A stretch of DNA of 64,000 bases from Comamonas testosteroni. GTDB lineage: Bacteria > Pseudomonadota > Gammaproteobacteria > Burkholderiales > Burkholderiaceae_C. The notes below the pieces were generated by a model. It saw only the letters and a list, made by a program, of their open reading frames with translations. It was not told the origin of the DNA and did no database searches. The DNA is taken from the NCBI RefSeq assembly GCF_030505195.1, contig NZ_CP129672.1, positions 3,196,501-3,260,500 on the forward strand. Reading direction: 5' to 3'. The translations under genes were made by a program, and so were the position numbers. Shown here one piece after another: positions 58,722 through 64,000 of the stretch; positions within the stretch are counted from its first letter, which is position 1, and the number at the start of each line of letters is the position of its first letter.

Positions 58722-59936
58722 TCAGGCCAGCGGAGCCAGGTCTGAGGGGGCATGATCCTCGCCGGGCGGAGGTGTCAGAGTGGTGCATTCCACCCTTCCC
58801 CGGCCCTGATTCTTGGCTTGTTGCAGGGCGGCTGCGGCATGGCTGGCCAGCTCGTTGAGGCTCAGGCTCTTCCAGGCTGAGGGGACCAGGGCACAACCCG
58901 CGCTGAAGTCCAGATCCATCTGCAGTTCGTACTGCGCGCCGATCTGGAATGCGGACTGGATGCGGGTCAGCAGCGACATGACACCCAATTGGTCGGCGTG
59001 AATCAGCAGGCAAAAGGATTCACCCTGCCATCTGGCCACGACCTCGTCACCGCGCATCTGCTTTCGCAGGGTGCGTGACATGAGCTGCAGCGCCGCGTCT
59101 CCGGCCTGATAGCCATGGCGGCTGTTGACCCGGGAAAAGTGATCCATGTCGATCAAAATCAAGGCCAGCGGCAGGCCTTCGCGTCGAGCTCTGCTCAGCA
59201 TGAGGCGGGCCTGGTTCTTGATGGCCTGGCGCAGCGGCAGGCCGGTCAGGCTGTCTTCTGGTGCGTTTGCGGATCGCTGGCGGACTTCTTCGTCACGGCA
59301 GGCCATCAGGATCGATACAAAGAAAATGGCGGAACCCATGGGGATCAGCCACGAAAGCAGCATATGTGGGCTGGGTTCCTCCGCAAAGCTGTGCAGCCAA
59401 GGCGCGTACAAGGTGAAGTAGCCGCGTATGACCAGAATGCTTGCGACGCAAAGGCCCGCACCTAGTAGCAGATAACGCCAGGCCGTGGCCGAATTGGTTT
59501 GCGGCGACAGGGTCAGGCAGACCAGAGTGACAAGGCTCAAACCGTAGCTGATATTGAACCAAGCCAGCCGGTAGGGTTTGCTCTCGATCAGAACCAGCAC
59601 GCCCGCAAGTGTCAGCAGGCACAGCAAGGCCAGTGAGCGGGTGAGTATCTTGTTGCGAGGTCCAAGCCAGCCCTTGAGCGCTTTATGCAGCTGCCACAGT
59701 GCACCGGTTGCAGCAGCGGCACTGGATATCGACAGCAGCGCATTCCATGTGAAGGGGAGTACCTGCCCGGAGCAGAAGACGAGCAACCAGGCCAGCCCCT
59801 GCAAAAGCAGGAATTGCTGAGCATTTCTGGCCGCCCGGCTCATTTGCTGACCCATAAACCATGGCAGTGCAAAAGCGACCGTCATCAAATTGACGGCCAC
59901 CATCAATGTCATGGAAAACTGGTCGGCCTCCGGCAT
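58722..59936 (-). CDS. Membrane GGDEF-domain protein with degenerate active site
   Basis: The 404-residue protein has six to seven N-terminal hydrophobic segments (about 1-215) and a C-terminal GGDEF domain starting at DSLTGLPLRQAIKNQ. The expected GGDEF motif reads QGESF in the RWQGESFCLLIH stretch, so the first Gly and the Asp/Glu metal site are changed. Catalysis is doubtful, and it may serve as a receptor or partner rather than a synthase. It starts 8 bases after the amn stop on the same strand, so it probably belongs to the transcript amn to GGDEF. Membrane location is predicted. Confidence 0.88.
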   Translation of the reverse strand: MPEADQFSMTLMVAVNLMTVAFALPWFMGQQMSRAARNAQQFLLLQGLAWLLVFCSGQVLPFTWNALLSISSAAAATGALWQLHKALKGWLGPRNKILTRSLALLCLLTLAGVLVLIESKPYRLAWFNISYGLSLVTLVCLTLSPQTNSATAWRYLLLGAGLCVASILVIRGYFTLYAPWLHSFAEEPSPHMLLSWLIPMGSAIFFVSILMACRDEEVRQRSANAPEDSLTGLPLRQAIKNQARLMLSRARREGLPLALILIDMDHFSRVNSRHGYQAGDAALQLMSRTLRKQMRGDEVVARWQGESFCLLIHADQLGVMSLLTRIQSAFQIGAQYELQMDLDFSAGCALVPSAWKSLSLNELASHAAAALQQAKNQGRGRVECTTLTPPPGEDHAPSDLAPLA

Positions 59937-59944
59937 GGCTGGAT

Positions 59945-61438
59945 TTACTGGAAGGCCACTTCGTCAAAGCTGCGCAGCTTGCGGCTGTGCAGGCGGTCGG
60001 AGCCGCCTTCGCGCAGTATGTCGACGGCACGCATGCCGATGCGCAGGTGCTGGTCCACACGCTCCCGATAGAAATGGTTGGCCATGCCTGGCAGCTTGAT
60101 CTCCCCGTGCAGCGGCTTGTCGCTCACGCACAGCAAAGTGCCATAGGGCACGCGGAAGCGGAAGCCGTTGGCGGCAATGGTGGCCGACTCCATATCCAGT
60201 GCTACGGCTCGGCTCTGGCTGAAGCGGCGCTGGGGCAGGTTGTCGGGAAGCAGTTCCCAGTTGCGGTTGTCGGTGCTGGCCACGGTGCCGGTGCGCATGA
60301 TGCGCTTGAGATCGGCACGCTCCATCTGCGTCACGTCGGCCACGGCCTGCTGCAGCGCGACCTGGATTTCGGCCAGCGCAGGAATCGGCACCCACAGAGG
60401 AAGCTCTTCGTCCAGCACATGGTCTTCACGCACATAGGCGTGGGCCAGCACATAGTCTCCCAGTTGCTGGCTGTTGCGCAGGCCCGCGCAGTGGCCAAGC
60501 ATCATCCAGGCATGAGGGCGCAGCACGGCGATGTGGTCGGTGATGGTCTTGGCATTGGCCGGGCCCACTCCGATATTGACCATGGTGATGCCGCTATTGT
60601 CTGCGCGCACCAGGTGGTAGCCCGGCATCTGCGGCAGGCGCGGCGGCGCCGTTCCGAGCTCGTCGACGGCTTCTGCGGGCAGGCCGGCGCGGCGGGTCAC
60701 CACATTGCCGGGTTCGACAAAGGCAATGTATTCGCTGTCCTCCTTGGCCATCTCGGCGTGGCCCAGGCGGATGAACTCGTCGATATAGAACTGGTAGTTG
60801 GTGAACAGCACGAAGTTCTGAAACCAGTCGGGGGCCGTGCCTGTGTAGTGGCGCAGGCGATGCAGCGAGTAATCCACGCGCGGGGCGGTGAACAGCGACA
60901 GAGGCAGGGCCTCGCCTGCCGCCGCGCGCCAGGTGCCGTTGGCGATGCCGTCGTCCATGGATTCCAGGTCGGGCAGATCGAACACATCGCGCATCAGCAT
61001 GCGCCGCTCTGGCGAGAGCGAGCCTTCGATATGGTCGTTGTCGGCGAACGAGAAATGAATCGGGATGGGCTTGTCGCTGAGGCCCACTTCGATGGGGACC
61101 TGGTGGTGCAGGATCAGCAGGCGCAGTTGCTCGCCGAAGTAGCTGGCAAACAGGTCGGGCCGGGTCAGCGTGGCCTCGTAGGTGCCTGGGCCTTCCACAA
61201 AGCCGTAGGTCAGCTTGGTATCGGCTTGCGCCACCGTGGTGGTCTTGATACGTACAAACGGGTAGTACGCATGAATGGGCGCGGCCGGAGTCTCACCCGC
61301 CACGAAACGCTGCATGGCAGCTCGCAGATGGTCGATTTGCTCGCGGTACAGCTGCTGCACATGGGCCAGTGCCTGAGGGGCATCCGTATGAAACATGCTG
61401 CTGCTCTTATGAGAGGGTGTCGGTGTATTCGAGGCCAT
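59945..61438 (-). CDS. amn: AMP nucleosidase Amn
   Basis: The 497-residue protein is a full-length AMP nucleosidase. The N-terminal regulatory domain contains AHVQQLYREQIDHLRAAM and YPFVRIKTTT. The C-terminal phosphorylase-like domain contains VGPANAKTITDHIAVLRPHAWMMLGHCAGLR and DMESATIAANGFRFRVPYGTLLCVSDKP. It splits AMP into adenine and ribose-5-phosphate, regulating adenylate levels. It sits between a PAS-GGDEF-EAL gene (three bases apart) and a degenerate GGDEF gene (eight bases apart) on the same strand. Confidence 0.96.
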   Translation of the reverse strand: MASNTPTPSHKSSSMFHTDAPQALAHVQQLYREQIDHLRAAMQRFVAGETPAAPIHAYYPFVRIKTTTVAQADTKLTYGFVEGPGTYEATLTRPDLFASYFGEQLRLLILHHQVPIEVGLSDKPIPIHFSFADNDHIEGSLSPERRMLMRDVFDLPDLESMDDGIANGTWRAAAGEALPLSLFTAPRVDYSLHRLRHYTGTAPDWFQNFVLFTNYQFYIDEFIRLGHAEMAKEDSEYIAFVEPGNVVTRRAGLPAEAVDELGTAPPRLPQMPGYHLVRADNSGITMVNIGVGPANAKTITDHIAVLRPHAWMMLGHCAGLRNSQQLGDYVLAHAYVREDHVLDEELPLWVPIPALAEIQVALQQAVADVTQMERADLKRIMRTGTVASTDNRNWELLPDNLPQRRFSQSRAVALDMESATIAANGFRFRVPYGTLLCVSDKPLHGEIKLPGMANHFYRERVDQHLRIGMRAVDILREGGSDRLHSRKLRSFDEVAFQ

Positions 61439-61441
61439 GCA

Positions 61442-63520
61442 CTATTGTCTTTGTAGCAGTTGACAGTGTTGCGACATCCATGCCGAAGCCTGCTCGGCAG
61501 GTAATGGCGCTGACACGAGAAACCCTTGCATCATGGCACAGCCCATCTCTCTCAGAAGTTGCAGCTGTTCAGTGCTTTCCACACCCTCGGCCAGAATCTC
61601 CAGATGCAGGCTCTGTCCCATCTGCACGATGGCATTGACAATGGCGGCTGCATCCGGGTTGTGGGGCAGATCGGTCACGAACGAACGGTCGATCTTGAGC
61701 CGGTCTATGGGGTGCTTGCGCAGATAGGCAAGAGACGAGTAGCCGGTACCGAAATCATCGATCGCCAGTCCCACGCCAAGTGTCTTGAGGGCATGCAGAG
61801 TCTGCTGCATCTGGTTGCCCGAGAGCATCAACGTGGTTTCTGTGACCTCGATGTGCAGATAACAGGCGTCCAGTCCCGTGTCGGCCAGTGCCTGTGCCAC
61901 TTCCTTGACGACATCGCGCTGGCGGAATTCCTGCGCCGACAGGTTGACTGCCACCGGGATAGGGGGAAATCCCTGCTGCTGCCAGGCACGGGCTTGACGA
62001 CAGGCCTGATAGAGCACCCAGCGGTCCACGGCTGCGATCAGTCCTCGGTTTTCGGCAAAGCCGATGAATTCGTCGGGCGAGACCAGGCCACGGTGCGGGT
62101 GCTTCCAGCGTACCAGGGCTTCGAAGCCTGAAAGCTCGCCCGTCTGCATGAGGATCTGTGGCTGGTAATGCAGCTCGAACTCGCCGCGTTCCACAGCGTT
62201 GCGCAGCATTTGCTCCTGCATCAGCATGCGTGTGGCCCGGCTTTCGAGCGCAGGAGTGTAGAACTGGGAGAAGCTGCGGCCGTGACTCTTGGCCATCTGC
62301 ATGGCGGCCTCGGCATTGCTCAGCAGGGACGCCGGACATTTCCCGTCCTTGGGATACATGGCGATGCCGACACTCACGGAAATCACCAGTTGAGTCCCTT
62401 CGATCAGGTAGGGGGCCTCTGCCGTGGCCCGAAGTCGCGTCAGCAGGGCCTCTGTCTCCAGCAGGCCGGGGTTGTCAGGCAGCACGACCACAAAGTCGTC
62501 GCTGCCGGTGCGGGCCACGATGTCCTGAGCACCTACAGTGCTTCGCAGCCGCTTTGCAAGCTCGCACAGCAGCAGATCTCCAGCCTGATGACTGAGCGAA
62601 TCATTCACCGCCTTGAATTGGTCCAGGTCCAGCGACAGCACCGCCAGTCGTGATTCTTCGCCGGCAGCCCTGGCGATGGCATCGGCCAGCAAATGGTTCA
62701 GACGTGCCCGATTGGGCAGATGTGTCAGCAGGTCATGCTGGGTCAGATAGTCCATGTGCTGCCGGGTCTGAAGGCTTGCGGTCAGGTCGCGCAGCAGGAC
62801 GATGCGATGCCTGTCCTTTTCTCCAGGCATGGTGGAGGCCTCTATCTCGACGGGGATGAGCTGGCCGTTTTTGTGAATGATCACGGACTCGAGGCGATCT
62901 TCTCGCTCGCTGCGCATGTTCTGCAGCGCCCGCAGGCGCGCTTCAGGTGCCACATAATCGAGAACCGGCGTGCCGCACAGCTCGCCAAGCGAGTAGCCAA
63001 CCAGCCGGGCAAGTGCGTCATTGCCGTCCGTGATGATTCCGTCACGATGCAGCACGATGGCCTCGGTGGTGATGGCTGCGAATTTGCGCATGCGCTCTTC
63101 GCTGTCGCGTATCTGCTGTGTCGCCAGATGGTGGTGGCTGACATCGGTCATCAGCGCTACAACGCCCTTGAGTACGCCTTTTTCCTCATGAGGGCGCAGT
63201 ACCGCCTCGATGTGTTGCAGCCGACCAATCTCGTTTTCGACCTGGCGGGTGTAGCGCAGCGTCTGAGTGTTGTCGACGGCCACGGAGTCCAGATAAGGCT
63301 CGATCTGTGCCCAGACCAGTTCGCCCACAATGTCACGCACATCCATGCCCACTATGGTTTGCATGGTGTGGCCAAAGTGCTCTGCATAGCGCGCGTTGGC
63401 AAAGCGGCAGGCGCGTGTGTCGGCATCAAAATAAGCCAGCATGGCGGGCGCTGTATCGGCCACCAGTCGAAGAATGGCGTCCTCATCCCTCGGTTGCTGT
63501 GCTATCAACGTATCAGGCAT
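61442..63520 (-). CDS. PAS-PAS-GGDEF-EAL signalling protein, probable c-di-GMP phosphodiesterase
   Basis: The 692-residue protein has two N-terminal PAS regions (about 15-130 and 140-255), a GGDEF domain (about 270-425) with the motif GSDDF in ARTGSDDFVVVLP, and an intact EAL domain (about 440-690). The EAL motifs are GFEALVRW, DDFGTGYSSL and KIDRSFV. The GGDEF site is degenerate at position 2 and probably inactive or regulatory, while the EAL residues look complete. Hydrolysis of c-di-GMP is therefore the likely output, controlled by the PAS sensors. AGGGAGG precedes the ATG. No membrane segments are evident, so it is cytoplasmic. amn follows three bases later, so they are co-transcribed. 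Confidence 0.92.
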   Translation of the reverse strand: MPDTLIAQQPRDEDAILRLVADTAPAMLAYFDADTRACRFANARYAEHFGHTMQTIVGMDVRDIVGELVWAQIEPYLDSVAVDNTQTLRYTRQVENEIGRLQHIEAVLRPHEEKGVLKGVVALMTDVSHHHLATQQIRDSEERMRKFAAITTEAIVLHRDGIITDGNDALARLVGYSLGELCGTPVLDYVAPEARLRALQNMRSEREDRLESVIIHKNGQLIPVEIEASTMPGEKDRHRIVLLRDLTASLQTRQHMDYLTQHDLLTHLPNRARLNHLLADAIARAAGEESRLAVLSLDLDQFKAVNDSLSHQAGDLLLCELAKRLRSTVGAQDIVARTGSDDFVVVLPDNPGLLETEALLTRLRATAEAPYLIEGTQLVISVSVGIAMYPKDGKCPASLLSNAEAAMQMAKSHGRSFSQFYTPALESRATRMLMQEQMLRNAVERGEFELHYQPQILMQTGELSGFEALVRWKHPHRGLVSPDEFIGFAENRGLIAAVDRWVLYQACRQARAWQQQGFPPIPVAVNLSAQEFRQRDVVKEVAQALADTGLDACYLHIEVTETTLMLSGNQMQQTLHALKTLGVGLAIDDFGTGYSSLAYLRKHPIDRLKIDRSFVTDLPHNPDAAAIVNAIVQMGQSLHLEILAEGVESTEQLQLLREMGCAMMQGFLVSAPLPAEQASAWMSQHCQLLQRQ

Positions 63521-63679
63521 GCGCCTCCCTTGTTTCTGGGAGTATTTATATAGGAATCAGATCGGCCTCGACCATGACATGTCCATCACGATAAGGGATT
63601 GTGAATTGCTTTTCAGACAATTTGCAAAGACTATTGATGTATCAAAGCACTTAGTGATATAGAGGCTCAGGAACCCAAA

Positions 63680-64000
63680 CATGCTCAAATCCGACCTCTC
63701 GAATTCTTCCGAATGGCTGCAGCCGCACAATCTGCTGCGTCTATCCGTGGTGGTGGCACTGCTCACCATCGTTCTCAAGACCCTGGCCTGGTGGCTGACC
63801 GGCTCGGTAGGCCTGCTGTCCGATGCGCTGGAGTCTTTTGTGAATCTGGCCGGTGCCATGTTCGCGCTGACCATGGTGACCGTGGCCAAGCGGCCGGCGG
63901 ACACCGAACACCCTTACGGACATTACAAGGCGGAGTACTTCTCGGCCGGCTTCGAGGGCGTGCTGGTCATAGGCGCCAGCCTGGCGATTGCCTGGGCCGC
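63680..64000 (+). CDS. Cation diffusion facilitator transporter, N-terminal part
   Basis: The frame opens at ATG 63680 (AGGA in front) and runs off the window after 107 codons. The visible part has a short cytoplasmic start, a first transmembrane helix, GSVGLLSDALESFVNLAGAMFA (the CDF metal-site motif with Asp in SDALES) and HPYGHYKAEYFSA. This is the FieF/CzcD-like efflux family that exports Zn, Fe or other divalent metals by proton antiport. The subfamily cannot be decided from the fragment. It diverges from the PAS-GGDEF-EAL gene. Confidence 0.9.

Noticed and set aside
1..64000. Mobile elements, prophage, CRISPR, rRNA or tRNA genes
   Set aside because: No transposase, integrase, phage structural gene, regular spacer array or recognisable RNA gene was seen on reading both strands. 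Gene content and codon use are uniform.

Overview
The window is 64 kb of GC-rich, tightly packed bacterial chromosome. The likely host is a member of the Comamonadaceae (Betaproteobacteria), probably Comamonas or a close relative. Pointers are several Bug/TctC periplasmic binding proteins, a Comamonadaceae-type general porin, a DUF1840 protein, lone ABC binding proteins, and two dispersed repeat families of a kind I recall from this family. Genus is an inference. I saw no rRNA, tRNA, CRISPR array, insertion sequence, phage or plasmid module.

Layout. 1-7014: tail of an unidentified gene; a three-gene export-directed amine-oxidation operon (Tat-type flavin amine oxidase, cytochrome c, lipoprotein RidA); a Cache-GGDEF diguanylate cyclase; a stand-alone molybdopterin oxidoreductase. 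7176-9632: lone Tat-type amino-acid binding protein and an M20 amidohydrolase. 9619-16351: an AraC regulator divergent from a catabolic run (TauD-type dioxygenase, BKACE/DUF849 enzyme, Bug protein, quinone oxidoreductase, porin). 16535: acyl-CoA-binding protein. 16982-22752: an isopenicillin-N-synthase-like dioxygenase divergent from an NMT1-type ABC importer operon with two binding proteins and a nucleoside-deaminase-like enzyme. 22851-28172: phosphoethanolamine transferase, lipoprotein metallopeptidase, a conserved membrane-anchored protein, a cyclopropane-fatty-acid-synthase-like enzyme, DUF1840. 28250-38215: a Bug protein, then a minus-strand operon (acyl-CoA ligase, livGHMKF, PaaK-like ligase) beside a divergent Crp/Fnr regulator. 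39258-43583: rluB with a large Arg/Gly-rich repetitive extension, and htpG. 43696-48602: two regulated efflux modules (SoxR with RidA/MFS; TetR with MFS) and a Gly-rich lipoprotein. 48626-53758: SrkA kinase, 2'-5' RNA ligase, ohrR-ohr, a serine hydrolase and a crotonase. 53906-58720: a radical SAM/SPASM-like protein with a large uncharacterised C-terminal half, 3-hydroxyacyl-CoA dehydrogenase, GMC oxidoreductase. 58722-end: degenerate GGDEF protein, AMP nucleosidase, PAS-GGDEF-EAL protein, and the start of a cation diffusion facilitator.

Themes. Uptake and oxidation of organic acids and amines dominate, each block with its own regulator and often a visible operator (SoxR box, TetR and OhrR palindromes, AraC direct repeats). 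c-di-GMP signalling appears three times, with two of the GGDEF domains degenerate. The least explained items are the radical SAM fusion, the export-directed amine oxidase/cytochrome c/RidA trio, the dioxygenase-deaminase-importer cluster with its distant 17-bp inverted repeat, and the 135-bp tandem repeats inside rluB.

Start codons were chosen by ribosome-binding site and family N-terminus where several were possible. All functional names come from recognising motifs by eye; no database search was possible.
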